A stretch of 64,000 nucleotides of DNA from a virus, in IMG/VR virus record IMGVR_UViG_3300008114_000040, positions 1 through 64,000 of that record; one strand, given 5' to 3'. Positions 1 through 9,076 of the stretch are shown here, piece by piece. The notes beneath the pieces were generated by a model. That model was not told the origin of the DNA. It was given only the letters and a program-made list of their open reading frames with translations, and made no database searches. Position 1 is the stretch's first letter; the number at the start of each line of letters is the position of its first letter. The position numbers and the translations under genes were made by a program.

Positions 1-831
1 CATATTTAAAATGGTGTCAATTACCTTTCTGTCCACTCTATGTTCAACAAATTCTTGTTCGTCGGTTAAGTGAACAATGATACATCCAAGTAATGGAATA
101 TTTTCATATTTGGTGCCCTTTAACATTTTAAGTAACAATTTCCCATATAAAGGTAACTGAGTATTGTAGTGACCTAAAGCATTATTTGGTAAGTATTTAA
201 AGGGGTCTCTCATTGGTTTTGTGAAATCGTTGGTTTCCATATTTTTCTTCTTATTTGTTTTATAATCCGTTATTATAAAACCGAAACCAGTTTTTTGTTT
301 GTTCATTATGATCCAACAGGTATCACCTTGCCCAACATAACCAAACTCCGGGTCACCCAATACGATTTCAGTATCAATTAATACCGCACCCCTTTCTTCC
401 ATTAATTTTAAAAATCTATATCCGGCTTTGATCATTCGGTCACCCTTCATAATCATATCCATATCACATTCGTAAATCGGTTGACGGACGACCTTTTTTA
501 GGTTATGTCTTTTTAATGTTTCAAGTTCCAATTCGTAATGGACTCTACTACCCATATTTGTTGAAATTCTACCAGATTCAGCCCATTCCTCCAATAATGT
601 TTGCATAACATATGGATCGCCCTTTGCTTTATTTCTGGCAGCTTCTTCGGTTGGAAACTCATCATAAAATAGTTTCATAACCTTTGACACTGATGGAAAA
701 TCCTTTCTCAACGTTCCATCCACGTCTGTCATTGTATACTCGTGACCTTCTTCTTCAAAAGTTAAATTTAACTCATTTCTTCTTTTGGATAAGATATTTC
801 TTATATCTTGGGCTATTTCTTTTAAATTCAT
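1..831 (-). CDS. PD-(D/E)XK (RecB/Cas4-like) nuclease, C-terminus cut off
   Basis: The frame is open from the ATG at 831 to the window edge, 277 codons, so the C-terminus is missing. The protein begins MNLKEIAQDIRNIL. It shows the motif series of RecB/Cas4-type PD-(D/E)XK nucleases: GSRVHYELE with His98, Glu155, Asp170 in GYVGQGD, and DYKTNK with Asp189 and Lys191. Such enzymes are metal-dependent exo- or endonucleases of DNA repair and recombination. The start overlaps the primase stop as ATGA, so the two are probably translationally coupled. Together with the resolvase and primase upstream, a role in phage DNA processing is likely. The exact substrate cannot be told from sequence. Confidence 0.8.
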   Translation of the reverse strand, partial: MNLKEIAQDIRNILSKRRNELNLTFEEEGHEYTMTDVDGTLRKDFPSVSKVMKLFYDEFPTEEAARNKAKGDPYVMQTLLEEWAESGRISTNMGSRVHYELELETLKRHNLKKVVRQPIYECDMDMIMKGDRMIKAGYRFLKLMEERGAVLIDTEIVLGDPEFGYVGQGDTCWIIMNKQKTGFGFIITDYKTNKKKNMETNDFTKPMRDPFKYLPNNALGHYNTQLPLYGKLLLKMLKGTKYENIPLLGCIIVHLTDEQEFVEHRVDRKVIDTILNM

Positions 832-1748
832 TCTTTTTCTTCTATTAAATATTGATTAATTTCACCTCTGAGGTCACAAACGTCTTTGTCCTTTGGTAGT
901 TTCATTAGTTTTACCCTACCATATAATGTACCTCCGTTAAGTTTGTCATATATGTTTTTGGCATCCAAAAAAGCATCACCATCCAAACAAACAATAATAT
1001 CTTTTTTGGCTTTTGTATAAAGTTTTTCCCATAAGTTGTCATTTACATATTTTCCAAGTAAAGCAATTGAGTTATCCAAGAAAAATGAATCAAAAACACC
1101 TTCAACAAGGTATATATCTTTTTTCCAATCAATTAAACTTTCGTTAAATATAAGAAAATCTTTTGCGGCTTCTGGATTTTTGTATTTTAGTTTTGCTCTT
1201 GGGTTCCATGATCTTGATACAAAAAAGTTTAATTCACCTTTTTTATTAAATGACGGCACAATAACACGACCAGCGTAGTCACCTTCCATACAAATACCAA
1301 TTTTATACTTATCAATGATTTCTTGTGTGATACCTCTTTTTTTAAGGTAATTTAATGCTTCTTTTCTGGGTAAATGTAAAGGATGAATATCTTCAAAACG
1401 TTTATACTCTTTTGGTAGTTCTAACTTTTTGTACTCCTTTTGTTTTTTTTCAACCTTGTCTGGTCTGATGAGGTTATATGTTTTTTTATCTTTTTTGGAT
1501 CCGAATTGGTCTATTAATTTTCCTAAATGTCCGTGAGTTCCGTGTGTCTCCCCACAGGACCAGCAGTGGTAAATGTGATTAATATAATTTATTTCTAGAT
1601 TACCCTTACCGTCAGTTTTTGATAACCCTTTTATCTCATAGGAACAAACCGGACAATCAACAGAAATTTGACCACTATATTCATTTAAACTTTTGGGTTC
1701 ACCAAATATATTTTCAATAAGGTCAACTAGTAGTGACTCTTCTTTCAT
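828..1748 (-). CDS. DnaG-type primase (zinc finger plus TOPRIM)
   Basis: This 306-residue protein matches a short DnaG/T4 gp61-type primase, which makes RNA primers for lagging-strand synthesis with the replicative helicase. A CHC2-like zinc finger is visible at Cys32, Cys35, Cys62 and Cys65 (CPVC and HCWSC). A TOPRIM core follows, with Glu216 in YLVEGVFDSFFL and Asp256/Asp258 in VCLDGDA. The sequence FHP-like HPLHLPRKEALNYLKKRGI at about 122-140 resembles the linker found in DnaG proteins. There is no helicase domain; a separate gp41-like helicase lies near 41 kb. It sits 40 nt after the resolvase gene and overlaps the nuclease gene by 4 nt. Confidence 0.9.
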   Translation of the reverse strand: MKEESLLVDLIENIFGEPKSLNEYSGQISVDCPVCSYEIKGLSKTDGKGNLEINYINHIYHCWSCGETHGTHGHLGKLIDQFGSKKDKKTYNLIRPDKVEKKQKEYKKLELPKEYKRFEDIHPLHLPRKEALNYLKKRGITQEIIDKYKIGICMEGDYAGRVIVPSFNKKGELNFFVSRSWNPRAKLKYKNPEAAKDFLIFNESLIDWKKDIYLVEGVFDSFFLDNSIALLGKYVNDNLWEKLYTKAKKDIIVCLDGDAFLDAKNIYDKLNGGTLYGRVKLMKLPKDKDVCDLRGEINQYLIEEKE

Positions 1749-1788
1749 AAAGCTAAGTTAAGGAATAATAATTAAAAAAACAAATTTC

Positions 1789-2394
1789 TTACCAAATATT
1801 TTCTTGTTTCATATAACCCAACACGCAAGTGTATGAATCGGCCATATCAAAACACTCTTTTTTAAGTGTATTATTTTTGGTATATAACCATTTAATTTGA
1901 GGTTCTTTTTCGGATACTTTTTTCCAAATTATTTCTTTTTTATCAATATCTTTTGGAAGTCCACCAAATAAAACGTGTTTACCCTTATCGTTTTGTTGAA
2001 CAAGTTGTGGCCAAGCAAATTTTCTTGAATTATAAGTTGAAATAAAGGATGGGACAATACCCAAAATATCATAAATGGATTTTGTAATCATTGAATTATA
2101 TCTAAGTAAGGTACCGACAGTCCAAGTGTTGTTTGAGTTTAATAATGGTTCCTCAATTACCACACTTGTAATACCCAAATTGGTATACCCATAAAGTTTT
2201 TCTTCAAAAGCTTTAACTTTTAAAATGAGTTCTTCAATTTTATTCTCCGGTTTTGGTTTAATAACCGGTGAAAAATGTGTTAATTCCAATAACTCTTGTG
2301 ATTTAATATCAAAAAGTGCCCAACCAATTGTACGGGTTGAAACGTCCAATCCAAGAACTTTTGGTGAGTTCTTCAAATCCTTTTTTTCCGCCAT
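1789..2394 (-). CDS. RuvC-like Holliday junction resolvase
   Basis: The 201-residue protein has the RNase H-fold layout of RuvC-type crossover-junction endonucleases: Asp17 in GLDVSTRTIGWA, Glu81/Glu82 in VVIEEPLL, and a C-terminal acidic pair Asp183/Asp186 in FDMADSYT. Family members cut four-way DNA junctions. In T4 this job is done by the unrelated endonuclease VII (gp49), so here a RuvC-type enzyme may substitute for it (inference). It lies only 3 nt after the 735-residue fibre gene and is followed by the primase. Its length is close to cellular RuvC. Confidence 0.85.
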   Translation of the reverse strand: MAEKKDLKNSPKVLGLDVSTRTIGWALFDIKSQELLELTHFSPVIKPKPENKIEELILKVKAFEEKLYGYTNLGITSVVIEEPLLNSNNTWTVGTLLRYNSMITKSIYDILGIVPSFISTYNSRKFAWPQLVQQNDKGKHVLFGGLPKDIDKKEIIWKKVSEKEPQIKWLYTKNNTLKKECFDMADSYTCVLGYMKQENIW

Positions 2395-2397
2395 AAT

Positions 2398-4605
2398 TTA
2401 AAAATCTAATTTAATAGGATACTGTTGAATTCCCTGTCTTTTTTGGGGTGACTGTATCTTAGATATAACCATAAGTTCTTTATCAGCATTGTAAAGTCCA
2501 ACTTCCGTAATATAAGGTGAAGTTGTTCCGTTCCATGTTGGATTTGATGAATCAAAAAACTGAGTTTGACCTAAGTTACATAAGAAATTCATAACATAAA
2601 TGGTTGCTTGAATGTCTGTTTGAATGTTACCAAAGAAATAATAGTCACCACCAAAATTAAAGGTCACGCCAGTTTGATTCAATACCGGAATATCCAAATA
2701 GTTCGTTAATTGATAAATTGGTGCTGTATCATACATATTTTTGGTAATCTGATATGTTACACCGGTTAAACTATTAAGGGTTAAATATCCTCCAGATGTT
2801 GTGGCGGAATATTGGTCTGAAATATTTATTTCTCTCCATTGTGTGGTGTCTGGTCTTGATGTTCCACTAGGTACTTTCTGAGCCAGTATTGTTATATCAT
2901 TGGCCGAAAAACCAGAAGGTGAAGTTCCAAATGTTGAGGTTAAAAATGGAAATTCGTTTCCAAATCTTATAATTATATCTGAAGGTCCAGGAAGTAAACT
3001 TTGATCATTACCTGAAATTGTTGTATAATAATTACAGTGGAGTGAATTTGTGAACGCCGAACTATTTAACCTATACGTTAAAAACAACGTTTCACTACTT
3101 CCACTAAGTAATCCGGTAGTTCCACCCAAAACACCATTGAATGTATTTGGTGTAACAAGTCCTAACTTTGGTGCTGGTAATGTCCAACTTCTATTTGATT
3201 TTGAATTTAGTGTTGCCACAATTTCTTCATCATCAAAAATAATCATTTTATAATCTGGAAACACTTTACCAACTCTATTTGGGTACCCATTTACATTAGC
3301 ATGTGTATCCCATAAATGATAGTATCTTAACCCAGGACTATTAAATTGAATATCTTTTTTACTTTTAATATAATGTACTTCAAACAAGTCCAATGATGTA
3401 AAACCAGATGGGTCCACATAAAAGTCCTCACCAATCGTACCATTTGGGTTTTTGTGCCACATTAACCATGGAATACTAAGTTTGAAATTTCTCGCTTGTC
3501 CGGTGTTTCCTGGGTTTGTCGGATCATAATCTTGCATAGCGAATTTTTCACCATAAAAATTATCAATGGATTGATTGGTGTAATGTACAATCGCAATGGC
3601 TTTTTGATCCACTGGTGGTACGATTATTTCTTCAGAAAAACTATTGTAGTAATAAACTCTATCAGTATCAGTTTGACCACCAGACTCATTATAACCAAAA
3701 TACTCTTTTGATCCACAATAACCGCTTGAAGCGTAAAAATTATAATCTTGATATGTCGTATTAAATATTCCAGCCGGTGATTCAGTCCACGGTGAATTCA
3801 TATTCCAAACTTTTACATCGGCTTGTGAAATGTCACAATTTGACTCAAAATTAAACGCGTCAGTATTCCAATAAGGTTCTGGGGTGTATGAATCATATAA
3901 TTCAGTCATACTAGATGGATAAAAAATCACACTACTATTTCCACTATAACCTAAAGATGTGAAATCCGGTAAATTTCTATCCACTTGAACCGTTATGGTT
4001 GAGCCAGTTGACGTGTCACCGGTAATTCCAACAACTACAAAAGTAAACATTGGTGAATTACCGCTTAAAGGTTGGATTGAGTTTTGGGTAAATAAAGTTA
4101 TGATTGATCCGACATTTGCAGTACCAGAAACTGATGGGTTAATGGAAGTTGCAGATAAAGTTAAAATGGTTCCAGATGTTAGAGTTGTGTTATCAACAAC
4201 AAAATTTGGGTTAATTGTGTATGCTGAAGTTGTAAGTAATGTAAAACCACTTACACTATTACCACTAAAAAATCCTCTAGGGGCGGCACTATTGTAAACG
4301 TTATCAATATAGGACGCATCAAAAGGAACCCCGTATGTTGCACCTGAAGTTGAATCCAAAAATAATGGATACTTAATATTCATTCTGTTTTTTTCGGGTA
4401 CCGGTGATAAGTTTTGTGAATTATCCTGTGGCATCAACACAAATGAATCATTTAAATTCATATTATTTATACAGTCATAACAAACTTCACTATCACCTAC
4501 TTGGAAGTAAGAAATATCAAACTTACCTTGTGATATTTTTTTTCTGGCAGCATCGGTTATTTTAGTATTAATTAGTGCTGCGGTATTTTTGATTATGTAT
4601 GACAT
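2398..4605 (-). CDS. Tail-collar-fibre-like virion protein
   Basis: The first ~40 residues (MSYIIKNTAALINTKITDAA... through FQVGDSEV) resemble the N-terminus of phage tail-collar fibre proteins (DUF3751 / P2 gpH type), with the 'VGD' signature. The C-terminus has YITEVGLYNADKELMVIS, a phrase common to fibre and baseplate attachment proteins. The middle is rich in Ser, Thr, Gly, Asn and aromatic residues, and has no enzyme motif. I infer a baseplate-attached fibre or baseplate-fibre adaptor. It is the last gene of the adhesin locus before the resolvase. An ATATTTAT motif lies 5 nt before the ATG. Confidence 0.65.
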   Translation of the reverse strand: MSYIIKNTAALINTKITDAARKKISQGKFDISYFQVGDSEVCYDCINNMNLNDSFVLMPQDNSQNLSPVPEKNRMNIKYPLFLDSTSGATYGVPFDASYIDNVYNSAAPRGFFSGNSVSGFTLLTTSAYTINPNFVVDNTTLTSGTILTLSATSINPSVSGTANVGSIITLFTQNSIQPLSGNSPMFTFVVVGITGDTSTGSTITVQVDRNLPDFTSLGYSGNSSVIFYPSSMTELYDSYTPEPYWNTDAFNFESNCDISQADVKVWNMNSPWTESPAGIFNTTYQDYNFYASSGYCGSKEYFGYNESGGQTDTDRVYYYNSFSEEIIVPPVDQKAIAIVHYTNQSIDNFYGEKFAMQDYDPTNPGNTGQARNFKLSIPWLMWHKNPNGTIGEDFYVDPSGFTSLDLFEVHYIKSKKDIQFNSPGLRYYHLWDTHANVNGYPNRVGKVFPDYKMIIFDDEEIVATLNSKSNRSWTLPAPKLGLVTPNTFNGVLGGTTGLLSGSSETLFLTYRLNSSAFTNSLHCNYYTTISGNDQSLLPGPSDIIIRFGNEFPFLTSTFGTSPSGFSANDITILAQKVPSGTSRPDTTQWREINISDQYSATTSGGYLTLNSLTGVTYQITKNMYDTAPIYQLTNYLDIPVLNQTGVTFNFGGDYYFFGNIQTDIQATIYVMNFLCNLGQTQFFDSSNPTWNGTTSPYITEVGLYNADKELMVISKIQSPQKRQGIQQYPIKLDF

Positions 4606-4631
4606 ATAATATAAATATAATTATTAGTATT

Positions 4632-6254
4632 TTATGCAAGTGCGCTTAATCCGGCTCCAGTATTACCTGTTTTATAAAACTCATAAGTTATTGGCTGGAC
4701 TGCACTATTTAAGTATGAACAATCGGAAGGGGTTAAATTTTGGTTAGTCATACCAAATACATTTTTAATTCCAGCATTTAATCCACATCTGTGTTTCTCA
4801 TATGAAACACTAGGTGTTTTAAGTTGTTGTGTTAACGTTCCGACGATTGTTGCGTTACCGGTAATACTTCCTTGATAATTTTGTGTGTACGCCGTTGTGT
4901 TTATGTCAGTATTTCTACATGGTAAAGATTTAGGTGTTGTTACTATTTGAGGTGTACTAGTGCTTGTAGGACCTAACATAGATGCAACACCATTGGTTGC
5001 GAACGATAAAGTTTGTGTTTGATTTGTTTGAACTATTGGACTATAAAATGTTGTTGTATTTCCAGTAAGTAAATTATTTAAAAATAGAACAAAGTCCAAT
5101 GTTTTATTATTTGGTAGTGCGGGTGAAACTTCAATTTTAAACGTATATGTTCTAGTTTCTGTATCACCGACCACTGTGGTATTTTGTGTTAATGGTGTTA
5201 AATTTATTGAATAATTTTGAAAAGTTTCTTCAGGTGTTAGTGTGGTTGATAATGGCGTAATAGTATTATTTGTATCTTTAACATAAAAAGTATAATTTCC
5301 AGAACCTAGACCGGCAAAAACATTACTTACTTGGTAATTAACCCCATCTATTGAATATTCATAAGGTGGGATACCTCCTATTGAGTATAACCACACTGAA
5401 CCATCATTTGTAATATTACAAGAAGGGTTTGTTGGTGATAAATCTAAACGCAGAGGTGGTGCTGTACATATACCTTCTATAATACTTAAAGAACCATAAT
5501 AGGATCCTAAAATAGTCCAACTACCTATTGGTGGTGGTGTTGGGTTAATAAATACTGGTTCACCACTACTGAATGTCCAATTAGATATTTCCCATCTAGT
5601 ATTACCAGTATTATAATATATAACAATAGACGATGTGTTGGCAGTCCATGACGGGTAACCATTTATTGTGTTACCTGAACTTAATTGTACTGATGTAAGT
5701 GTTTTACCGTCACTATACGATAAACATAAATTTTCTGGATAAACTGGTGGTGGTGTTGGTTCTGGTAAACAATCTTGACAGGTGTCATAAGGACCAGAAG
5801 ATATTTCAGCAAACGAATTAAGATATGTTTGACCTGTATATGTTGTAATACCACTATTAACCCAGCATCCAGTTTGTGTTGTTAACTCATATGTTTTTCC
5901 AGTGGTGAATATTGAGGGTAGGTCGGCTAAATAATAAATTTTATTACTATTTTCACAATTTTCAAACTCTTGTAAGTAAAAAGTTTCAAATCCTACCGTA
6001 CAAGTCGTTGTTGCCGTAAAATCACCATAATAATCAACCACTGTTGCGGTATACTCACCTGGACCTAAATTTTTTATTAAAGTACCCTGAGAACCGTTAT
6101 TCCAACTTACGTGATAGGGTGAAGTTCCTCCAGTAATATATAAAGCCACAATACCATTTGTGGCGTCTGGTGTTGTGGCGTCAATACTGTCACAATCTAA
6201 ACCCAAAGGTAAGAGTGTTATTATATTACAACTATTTCCACTTAATTGACCCAT
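4632..6254 (-). CDS. SprB-repeat adhesin-like virion protein (540 aa)
   Basis: Two stretches match the SprB repeat pattern (PF13573-type, ending 'GxYTVxVxD'). One is at about 40-75, with GGTSPYHVSWNNGS and LGPGEYTATVVDYYG. The other is at about 270-315, with NPSCNITNDGSVWLY, GGIPPYEYSIDG and LGSGNYTFYVKD. Such repeats occur in surface adhesins of gliding Bacteroidetes. No signal peptide or sorting domain is seen, which fits a phage structural protein better than a secreted host protein. A proline-rich linker (PEPTPPPVYPEN) lies near residue 165-175. The gene abuts the 80-aa gene upstream with a 1-nt overlap. Binding to a host surface component is inferred. Confidence 0.65.
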   Translation of the reverse strand: MGQLSGNSCNIITLLPLGLDCDSIDATTPDATNGIVALYITGGTSPYHVSWNNGSQGTLIKNLGPGEYTATVVDYYGDFTATTTCTVGFETFYLQEFENCENSNKIYYLADLPSIFTTGKTYELTTQTGCWVNSGITTYTGQTYLNSFAEISSGPYDTCQDCLPEPTPPPVYPENLCLSYSDGKTLTSVQLSSGNTINGYPSWTANTSSIVIYYNTGNTRWEISNWTFSSGEPVFINPTPPPIGSWTILGSYYGSLSIIEGICTAPPLRLDLSPTNPSCNITNDGSVWLYSIGGIPPYEYSIDGVNYQVSNVFAGLGSGNYTFYVKDTNNTITPLSTTLTPEETFQNYSINLTPLTQNTTVVGDTETRTYTFKIEVSPALPNNKTLDFVLFLNNLLTGNTTTFYSPIVQTNQTQTLSFATNGVASMLGPTSTSTPQIVTTPKSLPCRNTDINTTAYTQNYQGSITGNATIVGTLTQQLKTPSVSYEKHRCGLNAGIKNVFGMTNQNLTPSDCSYLNSAVQPITYEFYKTGNTGAGLSALA

Positions 6255-6475
6255 TAAATTTCTTCTTTATTAATTATTGTTCTTGTTCCTCCACTGAATA
6301 ATAATATTTCATTTTCATTCAAAGGGTAGTAATATGTTATTTTTAATTCATCAATTTTATCAAAACATTCTTCTTGTGTATTTCCTTCAAAAATTTGATG
6401 AGGTGTTGCGGTTATTCCATTTGTTTCAAACAAATCAATAACTTCTGTATTTGTATATATTAGTCTCCAAATCAT
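6254..6475 (-). CDS. Small hypothetical protein (73 aa)
   Basis: I do not recognise this protein. The frame opens at 6496 (80 codons), but the ATG at 6475 gives MIWRLIYTNTEVIDLF and forms a TAATG junction with the stop of the upstream repeat protein. The shorter form is therefore preferred. The sequence is mildly acidic, with no membrane segment, and contains a QEECFDKIDEL stretch that suggests a helix. It lies between two adhesin-like genes with no spacing, which suggests a small virion or fibre-assembly accessory protein. That is inference from position only. Confidence 0.6.
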   Translation of the reverse strand: MIWRLIYTNTEVIDLFETNGITATPHQIFEGNTQEECFDKIDELKITYYYPLNENEILLFSGGTRTIINKEEI

Positions 6476-8199
6476 TATGAATGTGTTATTGTCCAATTAT
6501 AGGGTGAACCTGTTAAAAAATTTCTTGCTGCAATCCCATCATAACCACCTGAACTATAGTTTGGTGCCTCATTTGTTCCTCCAATATTTAAATTAATATT
6601 AGACCATCCTGTTGGGTTATATGTTGCATTTCCACTAAAATCAACTAATATGTGATTTACGGTATCGGCAGACATTCCATTATCTCTTAAAGATATTCTC
6701 GGATTTCCTTGTGTTGTACCAGATAATAATGTTGCACCAGATAATGGTGTAAAATCAATATAATCTAGATTACAACTATGTAATGCAAAAGTACCGCCAC
6801 CTTCATTATTTTGAGAATTTTTAAAAAATTGATTTGAATTTGGAAAAATAATATTTGTTAAATTTGTATTTGAATGTAACCTTACAACACCTTGAACTAT
6901 CGCACTGGTTGGACCACCTAACCTTGTTAAAAGTGATAAATCCAATGTTCCGGTTAAATTACAACTATGTGCCTGATAAACTCCAAAATTCCTTAATGAT
7001 ACCGAATGTGTTATACTTGTTAAACCACTATTACTAAAGACCCTAAAGTCACCACCTAACCCAGATAATGGTGTTAAATCTAAATTTCCTGTTAGGTTAC
7101 AACCATTTGCTTCGTATTTAAAAAAATTTTGTGACGATATTGAATGTGTTATACCAGTTAAATTTATATTACCAAGAACTTGAAAATCACCACCCAATCC
7201 GGATAATGGAGTTAAATCCAAATTTCCGGTTAGATTACAAAAAAATGCGTAATAACTTGAAAAATTCCGTGATGATGGTGTATGTGTTATTCCAGTTAGG
7301 TTGGTATTATTTTGAACTAGGAATTGACCGCCCAATCCAGAAAAAGGTAAATTTAGATTTCCAGTTAAATTACAGGTGTTAACATTATAAAGTGTAAAAA
7401 TTTGCGATGATGGTGAATGGGTTATTCCTGTTAATTTGTTATGTCCTTGTACTTGAAAAGTGCCACCTAAACCGGATAATGGTGTTAAATCTAAATTTCC
7501 GGTTAGGTCACAAAGATATGCTTGGTATGTTGTAAAATTTTGTGATGATGGTGCGTGTGTAATATTAGTTAAGCCACTATTGCTGTAAACATTAAAAGTA
7601 CCTCCTAAACCAGATAATGATGTTAAATCTAAATTTCCAGTTAGGTTACAATTATTTGCAACATAGTTGGTAAAAACCCCTGACGATGGTGAATGGGTTA
7701 TTCCTGTTAAATTTAAGTTATTATTAACCCTAAAATTACCTCCTAATCCAGATAGTGGTGTTAAATCTAAATTTCCTATTAAATTACAATAATCAATTCG
7801 GTAATTTTGAAACGTATTACTACTAGATGGATTTGTTATTCCGGTTAAATTTATGTTGTTATTTAGTGCTATAGTAGTATTATTCGCTAAACTAGTTAAT
7901 CCAGATAAATTAATATGACCAAATAAATTGTCGTCATCTAAGGTAAAATTATTTAACCCCCTAAAACTATTACCTCTCATTTGAATGGTCCGTATTCCAG
8001 GGTCTGAAGTAAATCCAGTATAAGTTAATGAAATACCTGCCGTTTGAGTAATATTAGAACCATTATCCAGTCTCCAAGAAACCCTTCTTGATCCACTACT
8101 AAACGCAACTACTGGGTCAAAAGAAGATGTTGAACCACTCTTTTGAATGGTTAGTACTTGTCCTATATTATTTCTTGATGTAAATTGTTGCCTACTCAT
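6475..8199 (-). CDS. Leucine-rich-like repeat fibre protein (574 aa)
   Basis: From residue 138, seven copies of a ~46-residue unit run in tandem. Each starts CNLTGNLDLTPLSGLGG and continues LTGITHSPSS. Each unit reads as two ~23-residue leucine-rich or solenoid turns. The N-terminus has MSRQQFTSRNNIGQVLTIQK and no signal peptide. The C-terminus ends in a different fold containing NHILVDFSGN. Repeat solenoids of this kind usually bind proteins or glycans, so a receptor-binding role is inferred. The gene is flanked by other adhesin-like genes. Alternative: a structural spacer of the fibre. Confidence 0.65.
   Translation of the reverse strand: MSRQQFTSRNNIGQVLTIQKSGSTSSFDPVVAFSSGSRRVSWRLDNGSNITQTAGISLTYTGFTSDPGIRTIQMRGNSFRGLNNFTLDDDNLFGHINLSGLTSLANNTTIALNNNINLTGITNPSSSNTFQNYRIDYCNLIGNLDLTPLSGLGGNFRVNNNLNLTGITHSPSSGVFTNYVANNCNLTGNLDLTSLSGLGGTFNVYSNSGLTNITHAPSSQNFTTYQAYLCDLTGNLDLTPLSGLGGTFQVQGHNKLTGITHSPSSQIFTLYNVNTCNLTGNLNLPFSGLGGQFLVQNNTNLTGITHTPSSRNFSSYYAFFCNLTGNLDLTPLSGLGGDFQVLGNINLTGITHSISSQNFFKYEANGCNLTGNLDLTPLSGLGGDFRVFSNSGLTSITHSVSLRNFGVYQAHSCNLTGTLDLSLLTRLGGPTSAIVQGVVRLHSNTNLTNIIFPNSNQFFKNSQNNEGGGTFALHSCNLDYIDFTPLSGATLLSGTTQGNPRISLRDNGMSADTVNHILVDFSGNATYNPTGWSNINLNIGGTNEAPNYSSGGYDGIAARNFLTGSPYNWTITHS
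6860..7790 (-). repeat. Seven tandem ~138-bp coding repeats
   Basis: The segment encodes seven units of 46 residues (one of 45), each starting with the codon of a Cys. The first starts at 7788 and the seventh at 6963. The DNA copies are similar but not identical, for example in recurring runs equivalent to LDLTPLSGLGG. Such an array can gain or lose units by recombination or slippage. Confidence 0.85.
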
Positions 8200-8209
8200 A
8201 AATTAATTT

Positions 8210-9076
8210 TTAAGAATAATCATTACCGACCGTCCAATACATTACTGAACCATTATATGTAAATGTTAAAATATCAGTTGCGCTTGCGTTGGATGTTAAT
8301 ATGATAGTTCCACCACCTCCGTTAGCGACTCTATGTGTACCACTACCACCATTAACATTACCTAAACTTAATGTTCTTCCACCAACACCATCTTGTGTTA
8401 CAATTAAAGTTCCGTACTCACCATTCCTTACACCAGTTAATGATAGTGTTGTGTTTGCCGTTAATGTAACTTGATAGTTTGTACTTAAACCAGAAACGTT
8501 CCAGTTAAATGAAGTTCCGGTTGAACCGATGTTGTTATATGAATTAATAGGTGATGTTATTCCGGTAACAGATATTGTGTAATTTCCGTCATTATTAACT
8601 AAACCTATGTTAGTTCCTGCGGTTAACCCACTTACAGGTAAATTCTGATAAGTTGTTGCCGATATTGTATTTGTACTTAAACCATTTGTAAATGATGTTG
8701 TTCCACTTACTGTTCCTCCGGTAAATGTTCCACCTCCTGTCGGTGTTTGCCAACTGGCATTTCCATTACCATCTGACGTTAAAACGTATCCGTTTGTTGC
8801 ACCAGATGTCATTTGGAAATTTGTTGTTATTGTTTTTCCAGAAATTTTAACTTCATTTCCTGCCGCAAATATTAGATTACTTCTATTGTTATTATCTGTA
8901 CCATTACCTAAAATAAACGCACCTTGTGTTGTGTCACCGGTCACGTTCCACATTCCTTGTGCGTGTTGGTAATCGCCATTTGTTACTGTTCCGTATCCTT
9001 CGGCGTGAGAATAATCACCAAACGCAGTCGTAAAACCTCCTTCAACGTGTTGATTCACCTTCACTATGTGACACAT
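8210..9076 (-). CDS. Fibre C-terminal part, probably split from the upstream gene
   Basis: The 288-residue frame begins in mid-repeat: after a few odd residues it reads GGFTTAFGDYSHAEGYGT, the same 14-residue YadA-head-like repeat that fills the upstream gene. It continues with ISGKTITTNF, a TISATTYQNLPVSGLTAG module shared with the upstream gene, and a Gly/Thr-rich C-terminal domain ending VMYWTVGNDYS. It overlaps the 589-aa frame by 35 nt in another frame. The most economical reading is one fibre gene of about 860 residues broken by a frameshift. If translated alone its start at 9076 would be unusual, because it lies inside the repeat. Confidence 0.6.
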   Translation of the reverse strand: MCHIVKVNQHVEGGFTTAFGDYSHAEGYGTVTNGDYQHAQGMWNVTGDTTQGAFILGNGTDNNNRSNLIFAAGNEVKISGKTITTNFQMTSGATNGYVLTSDGNGNASWQTPTGGGTFTGGTVSGTTSFTNGLSTNTISATTYQNLPVSGLTAGTNIGLVNNDGNYTISVTGITSPINSYNNIGSTGTSFNWNVSGLSTNYQVTLTANTTLSLTGVRNGEYGTLIVTQDGVGGRTLSLGNVNGGSGTHRVANGGGGTIILTSNASATDILTFTYNGSVMYWTVGNDYS

